DNA of 64,000 bases from Citrobacter sp. Res13-Sevr-PEB04-36 (GCF_015672735.1 NZ_JADABY010000018.1:1-64000), one strand, 5' to 3'. Counted from the stretch's first letter, positions 30,170 to 41,235 are shown. Translations and numbers: made by a program. Notes: generated from the letters alone by a model not told the origin.

Positions 30170-31090
30170 ATGCTTAATTATGTTTTCAAGCGCCTGCTGG
30201 GATTGATTCCAACGCTACTGATCGTCGCGGTGCTGGTGTTTTTATTTGTTCATTTTTTGCCCGGCGATCCGGCCCGGTTGATCGCCGGACCGGAAGCCGA
30301 TGCCGAGGTTATTGAACTGGTGCGTCAGCAGTTGGGTCTGGACCAGCCGCTGCATATTCAGTTCTGGCATTACATGACGAACGTGTTGCAAGGTGATTTT
30401 GGCACCTCGATGGTGTCGCGTCGTCCGGTTGCTGAAGAGATTGCCAGCCGCTTTATGCCCTCATTGTGGTTGACGATTGCCAGCATGACGTGGGCGGTCT
30501 TGTTTGGCATGACGGCGGGGATCATCGCCGCCGTATGGCGTAATCGCTGGCCGGACAGGTTGAGTATGACCCTGGCGGTCACCGGGATCTCATTCCCGGC
30601 GTTTGCCCTCGGCATGCTGTTAATGCAGATTTTTTCCGTGGAGCTCGGCTGGTTACCCACCGTGGGCGCGGATTCCTGGCAGCATTATATCCTGCCCTCT
30701 ATCACGCTGGGCGCGGCGGTGGCAGCGGTATTGGCGCGTTTTACCCGTGCCTCGTTTGTCGATGTGCTCAGCGAAGATTACATGCGCACCGCGCGGGCAA
30801 AAGGGGTGAGTGAAACCTGGGTGGTGTTAAAACACGGTTTGCGTAACGCGATGATCCCGGTCGTCACGATGATGGGGCTGCAGTTTGGCTTTTTGCTTGG
30901 TGGCTCCATTGTGGTTGAGAAAGTCTTTAACTGGCCAGGGCTCGGACGATTGTTGGTGGACTCGGTTGAAATGCGAGACTACCCGGTGATTCAGGCCGAG
31001 GTGCTGTTATTTTCTCTGGAGTTTATTCTTATTAACTTAGTGGTGGATGTACTCTATGCCGCCATTAATCCGGCTATCAGGTACAAGTAA
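30170..31090 (+). CDS. gsiC: Glutathione ABC importer permease GsiC
   Basis: DppB-type inner-membrane permease of 306 residues. Six membrane helices start with [20 protein letters not shown], and the EAA loop [20 protein letters not shown] contacts GsiA. The conserved FLPGDPA motif follows TM1. It starts at ATG 30170 behind GAAGGGAGTCTG and ends 2 nt before gsiD, so the permeases are co-translated. Confidence 0.96.
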   Translation: MLNYVFKRLLGLIPTLLIVAVLVFLFVHFLPGDPARLIAGPEADAEVIELVRQQLGLDQPLHIQFWHYMTNVLQGDFGTSMVSRRPVAEEIASRFMPSLWLTIASMTWAVLFGMTAGIIAAVWRNRWPDRLSMTLAVTGISFPAFALGMLLMQIFSVELGWLPTVGADSWQHYILPSITLGAAVAAVLARFTRASFVDVLSEDYMRTARAKGVSETWVVLKHGLRNAMIPVVTMMGLQFGFLLGGSIVVEKVFNWPGLGRLLVDSVEMRDYPVIQAEVLLFSLEFILINLVVDVLYAAINPAIRYK

Positions 31091-31092
31091 GG

Positions 31093-32004
31093 ATGCGATT
31101 TTTTAACTGGCGCCGACAGGCGATTTTAAATGCAATGCCGCTCGTTAAACCTGAACAGATCCGCACGCCGTGGCACGAATTTTGGCGACGTTTTCGTCGC
31201 CAGCGTGTGGCGATGATCGCAGGATTATTCGTGCTGGCCTTGATTCTGGTGGCGATATTTGCTCGCTGGCTGACGCCGTTTGATGCCGAGAATTACTTCG
31301 ATTATGACCGCCTCAATGACGGGCCGTCGATGTTGCACTGGTTTGGCGTCGATTCGCTGGGACGGGATATTTTTAGCCGCGTGCTGGTTGGCGCGCAAAT
31401 TTCGCTGGCGGCGGGGGTTTTTGCCGTATTTATTGGCGCAGCTATAGGTACGGTGCTGGGCCTGCTGGCAGGCTATTACGAAGGCTGGTGGGATCGGCTG
31501 ATTATGCGTATCTGCGATGTGCTATTCGCTTTTCCGGGTATTCTGCTGGCGATAGCGGTGGTGGCGGTACTCGGCAGCGGCATTGCTAACGTAATTATTG
31601 CCGTCGCCATTTTCTCCATTCCGGCCTTTGCGCGACTGGTGCGTGGAAATACGTTGGTGCTCAAACAGCAGACGTTTATTGAGTCGGCGCGCAGTATTGG
31701 CGCCAGCGATACGACTATTATCTTCAACCATATTTTGCCGGGAACGGTCTCGTCGATTGTGGTCTTTTTTACCATGCGCATCGGGACGTCGATCATCTCC
31801 GCCGCGAGTTTGTCGTTCCTGGGATTGGGTGCTCAGCCACCGACGCCGGAGTGGGGCGCGATGCTCAACGAAGCGCGGGCGGATATGGTGATTGCCCCAC
31901 ACGTGGCGATATTCCCGGCGGTGGCAATATTCCTGACGGTGCTGGCATTTAACTTATTGGGTGATGGCCTGCGCGACGCGCTGGATCCGAAGATTAAAGG
32001 ATAA
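31093..32004 (+). CDS. gsiD: Glutathione ABC importer permease GsiD
   Basis: DppC-type permease partner of GsiC, 303 residues. It has an N-terminal cytoplasmic segment ([20 protein letters not shown] leading into TM1), the family motif [15 protein letters not shown], and an EAA loop ([20 protein letters not shown]). The end [15 protein letters not shown]-type sequence is typical. It is the last gene of the operon and is followed at once by a REP unit and convergent rimO. Confidence 0.96.
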   Translation: MRFFNWRRQAILNAMPLVKPEQIRTPWHEFWRRFRRQRVAMIAGLFVLALILVAIFARWLTPFDAENYFDYDRLNDGPSMLHWFGVDSLGRDIFSRVLVGAQISLAAGVFAVFIGAAIGTVLGLLAGYYEGWWDRLIMRICDVLFAFPGILLAIAVVAVLGSGIANVIIAVAIFSIPAFARLVRGNTLVLKQQTFIESARSIGASDTTIIFNHILPGTVSSIVVFFTMRIGTSIISAASLSFLGLGAQPPTPEWGAMLNEARADMVIAPHVAIFPAVAIFLTVLAFNLLGDGLRDALDPKIKG

Positions 32005-32007
32005 ACT

Positions 32008-32047
32008 GTAGGCCGGATGACGGCGTAAATGCCTTGTCCGGCCTACA
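32008..32047. repeat. Single REP unit at the gsiD-rimO junction
   Basis: GTAGGCCGGATGACGGCG...CCTTGTCCGGCCTAC palindrome. It probably also ends or protects the convergent gsi and rimO transcripts. Confidence 0.8.
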
Positions 32048-32063
32048 GTTGGGTGACGATGAG

Positions 32064-33371
32064 TTAAACGCGGCTGCCCCACAGATCGTATTCGTCTGCG
32101 TTTTCAACTTTGACGCGGATAATATCGCCAGGCTTCACGTTGGTTTCGCCATTCATGTACACCGCACCGTCGATTTCCGGAGCGTCTGCCATGCTGCGAC
32201 CAATCGCGCCTTCTTCGTCAACTTCATCGACGATGACCAGAATTTCGCGGCCGACCTTCTCCTGCAAGCGTTCAGCAGAGATCTGCTGCTGCAATTGCAT
32301 AAAGCGGTTCCAGCGTTCTTCTTTTACCTCTTCCGGGATTTGATCCGGCAACTCATTGGCTCCCGCACCGTCTACCGGACTGTATTTAAAGCAGCCAACG
32401 CGATCCAGGCGTGCTTCTTTCAGGAAGTCGAGCAGCATCTGGAAGTCTTCTTCGGTTTCACCCGGGAAGCCGACGATGAACGTTGAACGCAGGGTCAGTT
32501 CAGGGCAGATTTCACGCCACTGCTTAATACGCGCTAACTGGCGGTCTACCGAACCTGGGCGCTTCATCAGCTTGAGAATACGCGGGCTGGCATGCTGCAG
32601 TGGGATGTCCAGATACGGCAGAATTTTGCCTTCCGCCATCAGCGGGATGACATCATCGACGTGCGGGTACGGATAGACGTAGTGCAGACGAGTCCAGATA
32701 CCCAGTTTCGACAGCTGCTCGCACAGATCAACCATGCTGGTTTTCACCGGCTCACCGTTATGGAAGCCGGTGCGGTGCTTCACATCCACACCGTAAGCGG
32801 AGGTATCCTGGGAGATAACCAGAATCTCTTTGACGCCCGCATCAACCAGGCGCTTGGCTTCGCTGAGTACCTCGCCGATTGGACGGCTGACCAGATCGCC
32901 GCGCATCGACGGAATGATGCAGAACGTGCAGCGATGGTTGCAACCTTCAGAGATCTTCAGATAGGCGTAATGACGTGGCGTCAGCTTGACTCCCTGCTCA
33001 GGAACCAGGCTCTGGAACGGGTTATGCTTTGGCTTTGGCACGTAATGGTGAACGTGTTCCAGAACCTGCTCGTAACTGTGCGGTCCGGTGATTTCCAGCA
33101 CCTTCGGGTGAACTTCACGGATCTGATCGACTTTCGCGCCCAGGCAGCCGGTGACAATCACCTTACCGTTCTCGTTCAGCGCTTCGCCAATCACTTCCAG
33201 TGATTCTTGTACCGCGCTGTCGATAAAGCCGCAGGTGTTAACGATAACCATATCTGCATCGTCGTAATTCGGCACAACATCATAACCTTCAGTACGAAGT
33301 TCAGTCAGGATGCGCTCAGAATCAACGAGGTTTTTCGGACAACCTAGTGAAATAAAACCAATTTTTGCCAT
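32064..33371 (-). CDS. rimO: Ribosomal protein S12 methylthiotransferase RimO
   Basis: Radical-SAM enzyme that methylthiolates Asp89 of ribosomal protein S12. The start at ATG 33371 ([10 protein letters not shown]) gives 435 residues; the upstream frame to 33479 lacks homology. An N-terminal UPF0004 domain with three cluster cysteines ([21 protein letters not shown]) precedes the radical-SAM motif CNHRCTFC (Cys144, Cys148, Cys151). A TRAM domain closes the protein. E. coli places the cyclic-di-GMP genes yliE and yliF between gsiD and rimO; here the two are adjacent. Confidence 0.96.
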   Translation of the reverse strand: MAKIGFISLGCPKNLVDSERILTELRTEGYDVVPNYDDADMVIVNTCGFIDSAVQESLEVIGEALNENGKVIVTGCLGAKVDQIREVHPKVLEITGPHSYEQVLEHVHHYVPKPKHNPFQSLVPEQGVKLTPRHYAYLKISEGCNHRCTFCIIPSMRGDLVSRPIGEVLSEAKRLVDAGVKEILVISQDTSAYGVDVKHRTGFHNGEPVKTSMVDLCEQLSKLGIWTRLHYVYPYPHVDDVIPLMAEGKILPYLDIPLQHASPRILKLMKRPGSVDRQLARIKQWREICPELTLRSTFIVGFPGETEEDFQMLLDFLKEARLDRVGCFKYSPVDGAGANELPDQIPEEVKEERWNRFMQLQQQISAERLQEKVGREILVIVDEVDEEGAIGRSMADAPEIDGAVYMNGETNVKPGDIIRVKVENADEYDLWGSRV

Positions 33372-33589
33372 TTTCTTATACTGTACATTGCTCGTAATCG
33401 GTGGATTATACAGATGCCACCGCGCGACATCTATATCTGATGAACAGAAGTAGGTCGTCCTGAAGGGGGATACGGGCAAATGACTTTTCGGTAGGGGAAA
33501 GGTGTTTAGATAGTCTAATTCCGGCTTTAAGTGTCACTTCTTGGCTATAGAGAAGAAGTCTTATAAATTTATTTCGTCGAGCGTTATCC

Positions 33590-33775
33590 ATGAGGTTAAA
33601 TTTGAAAGACATTGCTTTGCAGTCAAAACTTAAAATGGCGAGAACTCTTTATGCTAATGGTGTGAGCTTATATTATATTTCGCTCGCGACTGGTTTAAGC
33701 TGGCGCTTATTAATGAATGAACTTCATTCCATTACTCGTCAGGAAGTGGGCCCGCAAAAGAATCAACGCTCATAA
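33590..33775 (+). CDS. Small helix-turn-helix-like protein, unrecognised
   Basis: A 61-residue basic ORF upstream of the phosphorylase gene, with ATG 33590 and TAA ending at 33775. The segment MARTLYANGVSLYYISLATG followed by LSWRLLMNEL resembles the helix-turn-helix of recombinase or terminase-type proteins (turn around NGVS, recognition helix ISLATGLSWRLL). No strong ribosome-binding site is visible, and the region is AT-rich. It belongs to the block inserted between rimO and bssR. Function unknown; a small regulator of the downstream gene is only a guess. Confidence 0.4.
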   Translation: MRLNLKDIALQSKLKMARTLYANGVSLYYISLATGLSWRLLMNELHSITRQEVGPQKNQRS

Positions 33776-33840
33776 ATTTATTCTAATTTATTTATTTTTT
33801 ATTCTTCTGCCCCTTCCCGATTCTGCGAGGTCACGCTGAT

Positions 33841-36271
33841 ATGTATATTTCCCCACTTCCTACAGCCGCCGAAATTGATGTTGATAAACTCAGGGATGAT
33901 ATTGCCAATAAGCTCTTATTTACCATTGGTAAAGATCCGGCCATTGCCACCAAACGCGAATGGTTAAATGCCACGCTATATGCCGTGCGCGATCGCATGG
34001 TCGAACGCTGGCATCGTTCAAACCGGGCGCAATTCTCTCAGGATGCCCGTCAGGTTTATTACCTGTCGATGGAGTTTTTGATTGGGCGGACATTGTCGAA
34101 TGCGCTGCTTTCTCTGGGGATTTATGACGAAGTGAACAGCGCGCTCGAGGCCATGGGACTGGATCTGGAAGAGCTGATTGACGAAGAAAACGATCCCGGG
34201 CTTGGCAATGGTGGTCTCGGACGTCTGGCGGCCTGTTTCCTTGACTCGCTGGCCACACTGGGTTTGCCAGGCTGCGGTTATGGCATCCGTTACAATTACG
34301 GTATGTTCAAACAAAATATCGTCAACGGGGTGCAAAAGGAGTCGCTGGATTACTGGCTGGAATACGGAAACCCGTGGGAATTTAAACGTCATAATACCCA
34401 CTATAAAGTGCGCTTCGGCGGCCGCGTTCAGCAGGAAGGCAGCAAAATCCGCTGGATTGAGACCGAGGATATTCTGGCCGTCGCGCATGACCAGATTGTC
34501 CCTGGTTATAACACAGACAGCACCAATACATTGCGCTTGTGGAATGTGCAGGTTAATAGTGAAGTCAATTCAGGCAAAGTGAATCTGCATGATGATTTTA
34601 CCGTTGAAGTGGAAAACAAATACCATTTTGAAAAGATCTCGCGGGTGCTGTATCCGGATGACTCCACCGATGCAGGGCGCGAACTGCGTTTACGCCAGGC
34701 CTATTTTTTGGCCTCAGCGACGATTCAGGACATTTTGAGCCGGCATTATCAACTGCACAAAAGCTATCATAACCTGGCCGATAAAATCGCGATTCACTTG
34801 AATGATACCCATCCGGTTCTGGCGATCCCCGAACTGATGCGCCTGTTAATCGACAATCATCAATTTGCATGGGATGATGCGTTTGACGTGACCTGTCAGA
34901 TTTTCTCCTATACCAACCACACCTTGATGAGTGAAGCGCTGGAAACATGGCCGGTAGAGATGCTGAGCCGGATCCTGCCGCGCCATTTGCAAATTATTTT
35001 TGAAATTAACGATCGCTTCCTGAAATCCGTTGCGGATAAATATCATGATGACAGTGAGCTGCTTAAACGGGTCTCGTTAATTGATGAATCGCATGGCCGG
35101 GTGGTGCGGATGGCCTGGCTTGCCGTTGTGGTCAGCCATAAAGTGAACGGCGTGTCGGTATTACATTCAAAATTGATGACGGAATCGCTGTTTGCTGACT
35201 TTGCGCGAATATTCCCGATGCGGTTTACCAATGTCACGAATGGCGTGACGGCCCGTCGCTGGCTGGCACTGGCGAACCCGCCGCTGGCAAACGTACTGGA
35301 TGAGAATATCGGTCAGAACTGGCGCACTAACCTGGCGCAACTGGCTAATCTGAAACAGTATCTTGATTATCCGAGCGTGAACGACGCGGTGCATCGTGCG
35401 AAGCACAAAAATAAACAGCGGCTGGCGCACCATATTGCCACCCGGTACGGGGTGGTGGTGGATCCTGCGGCCCCGTATCCACGAGTACAAGCGGCAATTA
35501 TTGAACGTGCTCCACGTGATTACTCGCTACAATCGGATTAAAGCTTCGCCGGATGAAAACTGGGTGCCTCGCGTGAATATCTTTGCCGGTAAGGCTGCCT
35601 CGTCGTATCACATGGCGAAACAGATTATTCGCTTAATTAACGACGTGGCACAGCGGGTGAATAACGATCCGCAAATTGGCGGCAAGCTGAAGGTGGTGTT
35701 TATCCCGGATTACAACGTCAGCCTGGCGCAGCTGATTATTCCGGCGGCTGACCTTTCCGAGCAAATTTCACTGGCAGGGACTGAAGCCTCCGGTACCAGT
35801 AACATGAAGTTTGGCTTAAATGGTGCATTGACCATTGGCACGCTGGACGGGGCAAATATTGAAATGCAGGAATATGTCGGCAAAGATAATATTTTTATCT
35901 TTGGCAATACGGCGCAGGAAGTCGACGTCTTACGACGTGACGGCTATAACCCGAGAACGATTTTTGAGAATGATGCTGAACTGCATCAGGCACTGACGCA
36001 AATTGGCACAGGGCTGTTCAGTCCACAGGAGCCTGGGCGGTATCGCAACATCCTCGATTCATTGATCAACTTTGGTGACCATTATCAGGTGTTAGCGGAT
36101 TATCGCCGCTATGTTGATTGCCAGGACTCGGTGGATGAGTTGTATCGTAATCCCCGTGAGTGGACGACGAAAACGCTACATAATATTGCCAATATGGGGT
36201 ACTTCTCGTCAGATAGAACGGTACAGGAATATGCCGATAATATCTGGCGTATTACCAGGAACCATGTTTAA
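33841..36271 (+). pseudogene. Glycogen/maltodextrin phosphorylase, frameshifted
   Basis: PLP-dependent alpha-glucan phosphorylase homologue, split in two frames. The first frame runs from ATG 33841 to codon Ala544 (35472), then goes out of register and stops at 35541. The rest resumes in the +1 frame at 35474 ([11 protein letters not shown]). Compared with GlgP, the seven residues LFDVQVK before RIHEY are missing. This fits a 20-nt deletion; restoring 20 nt gives 816 residues against 815 for E. coli GlgP. The PLP lysine motif [12 protein letters not shown] is in the second part, so the first fragment cannot be active. Everything else is well conserved, so the break is recent or a sequencing error. 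It is not the chromosomal glgP or malP, whose loci lie elsewhere. Confidence 0.88.
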
Positions 36272-36292
36272 CCCTTAATCACAACGGGTATT

Positions 36293-36316
36293 CTCCCTGG
36301 TTTTCAGGACAGGGAG
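36293..36316. terminator. Hairpin at phosphorylase/LysR convergent ends
   Basis: CTCCCTG / CAGGGAG with a 10-nt loop lies 22 nt after the phosphorylase stop and overlaps the last codons of the LysR gene. No strong U run follows. Confidence 0.45.
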
Positions 36317-37230
36317 GATGCTTGTAAATCGGCGAGAATCGGCTCCAGCATTTTATGTGTATTGGTATCTTTGCGTGACGAGGCAAAAATACTGAATTGC
36401 GGTAGCGGGAACGGTGTCTTTATTTCCTTCAGGCCGTAAAGTGGCGCATGCGTGGCAAAGATTTTTTCCGGGATCACCCCTAAACATTGGGTATTCGCGA
36501 CAATGGTGAGTATTGCAGTAAAAGAAGAGGTTAGCAGGCAACGATCCCCGGTTCTGAATTTTTTATCCACGATGCTGCGGTGATAAATAATTTTTTCATT
36601 CTTAGTGTTGTAACCCACCAGATTGGCACTTCTGAACATTTCCTCACTGATTGAATGACCATACAACGTATTATTTTGTGACGCTGCCAGTACCAGCCGC
36701 ATATCGCATATTTTTTGACAGGAAATACTGCCCGACTCCACGGAAAAGGTAGAAAAAACAACATCAGCCTGCCGCATGGTGAGCAGTTCAATAATACTCT
36801 GTTCATTTAAATCGGCGGTGAGATGCAGAAGGCTGATGTCCGCGTTGTTGTAGATTATTTTTTCCGTAACGTCGGGAATAACGATTGGCGAAATAAACGA
36901 TTCTGTATACAGCGTGAGCCTTTTTTTGGATGCCGGGGAAGTATGTGGCATCAGCAGCGACAGTTTATCGATAATCGGCATCGCATTATCATAAAGCTCG
37001 TCGGAGTAGACGGTCGGTAACAGCGCATTGCCGCTGCGAACAAAGAGATTATCGCCCATCAGTTCACGTAGTTTTCTTAGTGACTGACTGACGGCAGAGG
37101 GGGAAATATTCAGCATATCAGCCACGCGGGTGATACTGCCGAGGCTATAGATTAAACAGAAAATGGTCAGCAGATTCAGGTCTATCTTTGATAGCGTACG
37201 TATCTTCTCGGCATCATTTGCTTTTGACAT
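36304..37230 (-). CDS. LysR-family transcriptional regulator (LeuO/YbeF-like)
   Basis: A 308-residue LysR-type regulator. The N-terminal winged helix begins with the LeuO/NodD-type phrase KIDLNLLTIFCLIYSLGSIT, and the recognition helix is LNISPSAVSQSLRKLRELMG. A periplasmic-binding-protein-like effector domain follows. It resembles the YbeF/LeuO group but I cannot name an orthologue. It is more AT-rich than its neighbours and lies convergent with the broken phosphorylase, in the block absent from E. coli between rimO and bssR. Its target may be the phosphorylase or itself. Confidence 0.85.
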   Translation of the reverse strand: MSKANDAEKIRTLSKIDLNLLTIFCLIYSLGSITRVADMLNISPSAVSQSLRKLRELMGDNLFVRSGNALLPTVYSDELYDNAMPIIDKLSLLMPHTSPASKKRLTLYTESFISPIVIPDVTEKIIYNNADISLLHLTADLNEQSIIELLTMRQADVVFSTFSVESGSISCQKICDMRLVLAASQNNTLYGHSISEEMFRSANLVGYNTKNEKIIYHRSIVDKKFRTGDRCLLTSSFTAILTIVANTQCLGVIPEKIFATHAPLYGLKEIKTPFPLPQFSIFASSRKDTNTHKMLEPILADLQASSLS

Positions 37231-37464
37231 AGCGCCCTCATCATCCGTGCCACGAAAGTAACCCCATCAGGTATAGCAAAAAATTATCGCTACGTCAGAA
37301 ACAGGCCGTTTCTCCACCCAGGCAACGGCACAATGCCGCTCTGCACGTTGTAACATTGTAAATAATGTTAATCAATTAGGATTTATTGATGTAGGGCATC
37401 AATTTGTTCAAAAAACAACCATACTATTAAGTTGCACCATGGTTGGAAAGAGGAGGAACAAAGT

Positions 37465-37848
37465 ATGGTTGTTGACAGACTGAGAACCGATCTTCTCAAC
37501 AAGTTGATAAACGCCCGCATCAATCTCGCCGCTTATCTGTTGTTGAGGAAAGCGAAAGGCTATATGTCAGTGAGTGAGAGCGATAGTCTGCGTGATAATT
37601 TTTTTGTACTGAATCGCGAACTACACGACCAATCACAGCTCCACGGTATGCATCTTGATCAGGAAGAGTGGAATGCCCTGCGCCGTGCTGAAGGGGCGTT
37701 AGCCGCCGCGGCTGTTTGTCTGATGAGTGGACATCACGATTGTCCGACCTTTATCGCCGTTAACGCAGATAAACTTGAAAACTGCCTGACAACGCTGACG
37801 CTGAGTATCCAGAGTTTGCAAATGTACTCAACGCTGGAACACGTCTGA
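37465..37848 (+). CDS. bssR: Biofilm regulator BssR (YliH)
   Basis: Small cytoplasmic protein of 127 residues matching E. coli BssR, which affects biofilm formation and indole/AI-2 responses. ATG 37465 follows AGAGGAGGAAC, an excellent ribosome-binding site; the frame is open to 37432 but that extension lacks homology. Conserved parts are KAKGYMSVSESDSLRDNFF and AAAVCLMSGHHDCP. No known domain explains its mechanism. Confidence 0.92.
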   Translation: MVVDRLRTDLLNKLINARINLAAYLLLRKAKGYMSVSESDSLRDNFFVLNRELHDQSQLHGMHLDQEEWNALRRAEGALAAAAVCLMSGHHDCPTFIAVNADKLENCLTTLTLSIQSLQMYSTLEHV

Positions 37849-37852
37849 ACCA

Positions 37853-37874
37853 GGGGGAGGGCGCTCCCCCTTTT
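37853..37874 (+). terminator. bssR terminator
   Basis: GGGGGAG / CTCCCCC hairpin with a 4-nt loop followed by TTTT, 5 nt after the bssR stop. Confidence 0.85.
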
Positions 37875-37950
37875 CGTTAAGATTGTGTAAAAGTCGCGGG
37901 ATATTGCCCCTTGCTGGCTACGCTTTATGCAGAGCCCTTAAGGAGGTGTT

Positions 37951-39063
37951 ATGCGGCGACTCTTTCTCTGTACGGCCCCACTGTTACTGTTTGCCCCTCA
38001 TGCCAGTGCCGAACCCTCTGCGCTGAAGGTTGAAGTGCTGCAAACCAAACTTGATCACCCCTGGTCATTGGCCTTTTTACCTGACAACCGCGGCATATTA
38101 ATCACTCTACGGGGTGGGCAGCTGCGGCTTTGGCAAGCGGGGGAAGGGCTTTCCGATCCACTCACCGGGGTACCAAAGGTTTGGGCACACGGTCAGGGTG
38201 GGTTGCTTGATGTGGTGCTCGCCCCGGATTTTGAACGCTCGCGGCGGGTTTGGCTCAGCTTCGCTGAAGCCGACCATGAGGGTAAGGCCGGTACGGCAGT
38301 CGGTTATGGACGACTGAGCGACGATCTCAAACATCTGCAGGCGTTCCAGACGGTTTTCCGCCAGATGCCAAAACTCTCAACCGGCAACCATTTTGGTGGG
38401 CGCATGGTGTTTGACGGTAAAGGCCACTTGTTTATTGGTTTGGGTGAAAATAACCAGCGCGCTACCGCTCAGGATTTGGACAAGCTGCAGGGTAAGGTGG
38501 TGCGACTGACCGACGAGGGCAACATTCCGCCGGATAATCCATTTGTGAACCAGGCCGGTGCTCGACCTGAGATTTGGTCCTATGGCATCCGTAATCCGCA
38601 GGGGATGGCGATGAATCCCTGGAGTGACACGCTGTGGCTCAATGAACATGGCCCGCGCGGTGGCGATGAAATTAATATCCCCGAGAAAGGCAAAAACTAC
38701 GGCTGGCCGTTAGCGACCTGGGGGATGAACTACAGCGGTTTAAAAATACCTGAGGCTAAAGGTGGAATTGTTGAGGGTACGGAACAGCCTGTTTTCTACT
38801 GGGAAAAGTCGCCGGCGGTCAGCGGGATGGCTTTTTACAATAGCGATACCTTTGCGCAGTGGCGGCAGAAGGTGTTTATTGGCGCGTTAAAAGATCAGGA
38901 TGTGATCGTTTTAAGCGTTAACGGGAATCAGGTTACTGAGGACGGGCGTATTTTACGCGAAAGAGGACAGCGGATCCGCGATGTGCGTGTCGGACCAGAC
39001 GGTTATTTGTACGTGTTAACCGACGAGTCCGACGGGCAACTACTGAAGGTGAGCCCCCGGTAG
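37951..39063 (+). CDS. yliI: PQQ-dependent soluble aldose sugar dehydrogenase (YliI/Asd)
   Basis: Periplasmic six-bladed beta-propeller quinoprotein that oxidises aldoses when PQQ is supplied. The 370 residues begin with a signal peptide (MRRLFLCTAPLLLFAPHASA). Propeller and PQQ-site blocks are DHPWSLAFLPD, GQGGLLDVVLAPDF, GNHFGGRMVFDGKGHLF, IRNPQGMAMNP and NEHGPRGGDEIN. Full-length match to E. coli YliI. The start is preceded by TAAGGAGGTGTT. As in E. coli, no PQQ synthesis genes are seen nearby. Confidence 0.95.
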   Translation: MRRLFLCTAPLLLFAPHASAEPSALKVEVLQTKLDHPWSLAFLPDNRGILITLRGGQLRLWQAGEGLSDPLTGVPKVWAHGQGGLLDVVLAPDFERSRRVWLSFAEADHEGKAGTAVGYGRLSDDLKHLQAFQTVFRQMPKLSTGNHFGGRMVFDGKGHLFIGLGENNQRATAQDLDKLQGKVVRLTDEGNIPPDNPFVNQAGARPEIWSYGIRNPQGMAMNPWSDTLWLNEHGPRGGDEINIPEKGKNYGWPLATWGMNYSGLKIPEAKGGIVEGTEQPVFYWEKSPAVSGMAFYNSDTFAQWRQKVFIGALKDQDVIVLSVNGNQVTEDGRILRERGQRIRDVRVGPDGYLYVLTDESDGQLLKVSPR

Positions 39064-39079
39064 CCGCAGCGCTACAGCA

Positions 39080-39706
39080 TCAGCTGACCGGGATCATCAC
39101 CGCTTTTTGGAACGCTGGACGTTTGGTAAGCTGCTGGTACCAACGCTCAAGGTGAGGACGTTCGGTCCAGCTCAGGCCAACGTTAAACAGGTTGTAGATA
39201 AACGGGGCGATGGCGATATCGCCGGTACCAAACTCGTCCCCGGAGAACCATGGTTGGTCGGTCAGCGCGTTGTCGAGCATGGCAAACAGGTTGTCACAAA
39301 CCTTCGCGCCTGCGTCAATGGCCGCCTGGTCGCGTTGTTCTGCCGGCGTTCTGACCAGACCAAATAAGATGACCCGATGCGCAGGGCTTAGCGTCTGGTT
39401 AGCCCAGTCCATCCATTTTTCGCCTTCTGCACGTTTTGCCGGGGCATCGATCCACAGCCGTTTTTGCCCGTATTGGGCGGCCAGATAGCGGACGATGGTA
39501 TTGGATTCCCACAGTAAAACGTCGGTTTCATCATCGCGTAGCAGGGGGACCAGACCGTTTGGATTCATCGCAAGGTAGTCAGCATCTCGGTTGATACCGT
39601 GCTGCCCGCCCGCCAGTATTTGGTTATACGGCAGTTCCAGTTCTTCGAGCGTCCACAACACTTTTTTCACGTTGGTCGAGTTATTGCGACCCCACAGTGT
39701 AATCAT
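39080..39706 (-). CDS. gstB: Glutathione S-transferase GstB
   Basis: Cytosolic glutathione transferase of 208 residues with an N-terminal thioredoxin-like domain ([20 protein letters not shown]) and a C-terminal helical domain. The glutathione-binding ESNTIVRYL motif is present. E. coli GstB (YliJ) uses bromoacetate and other small electrophiles. It is convergent with yliI and monocistronic. Confidence 0.95.
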   Translation of the reverse strand: MITLWGRNNSTNVKKVLWTLEELELPYNQILAGGQHGINRDADYLAMNPNGLVPLLRDDETDVLLWESNTIVRYLAAQYGQKRLWIDAPAKRAEGEKWMDWANQTLSPAHRVILFGLVRTPAEQRDQAAIDAGAKVCDNLFAMLDNALTDQPWFSGDEFGTGDIAIAPFIYNLFNVGLSWTERPHLERWYQQLTKRPAFQKAVMIPVS

Positions 39707-40024
39707 AGTAACCCCGCGTAATCATTGAGCAGCTTGATGGCTGCATTCGGTATTAAACCCGTTACATGGTGGGGGAAACCTAATATTTACGCAACAACAC
39801 GTAAAAAAATCGTGATGAAAGCGGCGCAGCGCAGTGTTATTGCATAAACTTTAAAAACTTTACCAACTTACGGTTTCTTTAAGCTCGTTAGTGCGTTATT
39901 ACTCACCGCACTTATTTTACACGTCATCCATCAGGCCGCTTCTGCGCGGGTTTGGCCGATGCAGTTTGTGTAAACATGGTGTGTTATGACGTGGTTTTTT
40001 GGAATGGATACTCGGGTGGCATTT
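39707..40024. other. gstB-dacC intergenic region
   Basis: About 320 bp with the divergent promoters of gstB and dacC. It is AT-rich at 39780-39910. I see no further ORF with a ribosome-binding site or recognisable RNA. Confidence 0.5.
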
Positions 40025-41227
40025 ATGACGCAATACTTCTCTTCCCTTCGCAGTTTCGCCGCAGGTTCAGCGCTGTTATTCCTTTTTTCACCGATCGCAC
40101 AGGCGGTAGAGCAACCCACCGCGCCGCCGAGCGTGGATGCGCGCGCGTGGATCTTAATGGATTACGCTAGCGGCAAGGTGCTGGCGGAAGGCAATGCTGA
40201 TGAGAAATTGGATCCAGCCAGTCTGACCAAGATTATGACCAGCTATGTGGTAGGCCAGGCGCTAAAGGCCGGGAAAATCAACCTTAACGATATGGTCACT
40301 GTAGGAAAAGATGCCTGGGCGACGGGCAACCCGGCTCTGCGTGGGTCTTCGGTGATGTTCCTGAAACCCGGCGATCAGGTAGCGGTGTCCGATCTGAACA
40401 AAGGCATTATTATTCAGTCGGGTAATGATGCCTGTATCGCGCTGGCAGATTACGTGGCTGGCAGCCAGGAATCCTTTATTGGTTTGATGAACGGCTATGC
40501 GCAAAAGCTGGGACTGACGAATACCACCTTCCAGACGGTGCATGGCCTGGATGCGCCGGGGCAGTTCAGCACCGCGCGTGACATGGCCTTGCTCGGTAAA
40601 GCGCTAATCCACGATGTGCCGGAAGAGTACGCCATTCATAAAGAGAAAGAGTTTACCTTTAATAAAATTCGCCAACCGAACCGCAACCGCCTGCTGTGGA
40701 GCACCAACCTGAATGTGGACGGGATGAAAACGGGCACCACGACGGGCGCGGGTTATAACCTGGTGGCTTCCGCCACCCAGGGCGATATGCGCCTGATCTC
40801 GGTAGTGCTGGGGGCGAAAACCGACCGTATTCGTTTCAATGAGTCAGAGAAGCTGCTGACGTGGGGCTTCCGCTTCTTTGAAACGGTCACACCGATTAAA
40901 CCGGATGCCACCTTTGTGACCCAGCGTGTCTGGTTTGGCGATAAGAGTGAAGTTAATCTGGGGGCCGGTGAAGCCGGTTCGGTGACCATTCCGCGCGGCC
41001 AGCTTAAAAATCTGAAAGCCAGCTTTACGCTGACCGAACCGCAATTAACCGCGCCACTGAAGAAAGGCCAGGTTGTCGGAACGATCGACTTCCAGCTGAA
41101 CGGGAAATCCATTGAGCAGCGTCCGCTGATGGTGATGGAGGCCGTTGAAGAGGGCGGTTTCTTTAGCCGGATGTGGGACTTTGTGATGATGAAATTCCAC
41201 CAGTGGTTTGGTGGCTGGTTCTCTTAA
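40025..41227 (+). CDS. dacC: D-alanyl-D-alanine carboxypeptidase DacC (PBP6)
   Basis: Penicillin-binding protein 6, which trims the terminal D-Ala from peptidoglycan pentapeptides. ATG 40025 (MTQYFSSL) gives 400 residues, as in E. coli; upstream ATGs at 39986 and 40004 would spoil the signal peptide. The catalytic motifs are SLTK (Ser66, Lys69), SGND and KTGTTTGAG. The C-terminal amphipathic helix ([20 protein letters not shown]) anchors it to the membrane face. Confidence 0.97.
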   Translation: MTQYFSSLRSFAAGSALLFLFSPIAQAVEQPTAPPSVDARAWILMDYASGKVLAEGNADEKLDPASLTKIMTSYVVGQALKAGKINLNDMVTVGKDAWATGNPALRGSSVMFLKPGDQVAVSDLNKGIIIQSGNDACIALADYVAGSQESFIGLMNGYAQKLGLTNTTFQTVHGLDAPGQFSTARDMALLGKALIHDVPEEYAIHKEKEFTFNKIRQPNRNRLLWSTNLNVDGMKTGTTTGAGYNLVASATQGDMRLISVVLGAKTDRIRFNESEKLLTWGFRFFETVTPIKPDATFVTQRVWFGDKSEVNLGAGEAGSVTIPRGQLKNLKASFTLTEPQLTAPLKKGQVVGTIDFQLNGKSIEQRPLMVMEAVEEGGFFSRMWDFVMMKFHQWFGGWFS

Positions 41228-41235
41228 TCGCTGTA

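Noticed and set aside
33406-33612. Minus-strand 68-residue frame upstream of rimO
   Set aside because: Covers the rimO promoter region and overlaps the plus-strand HTH-like ORF; no signal supports it.
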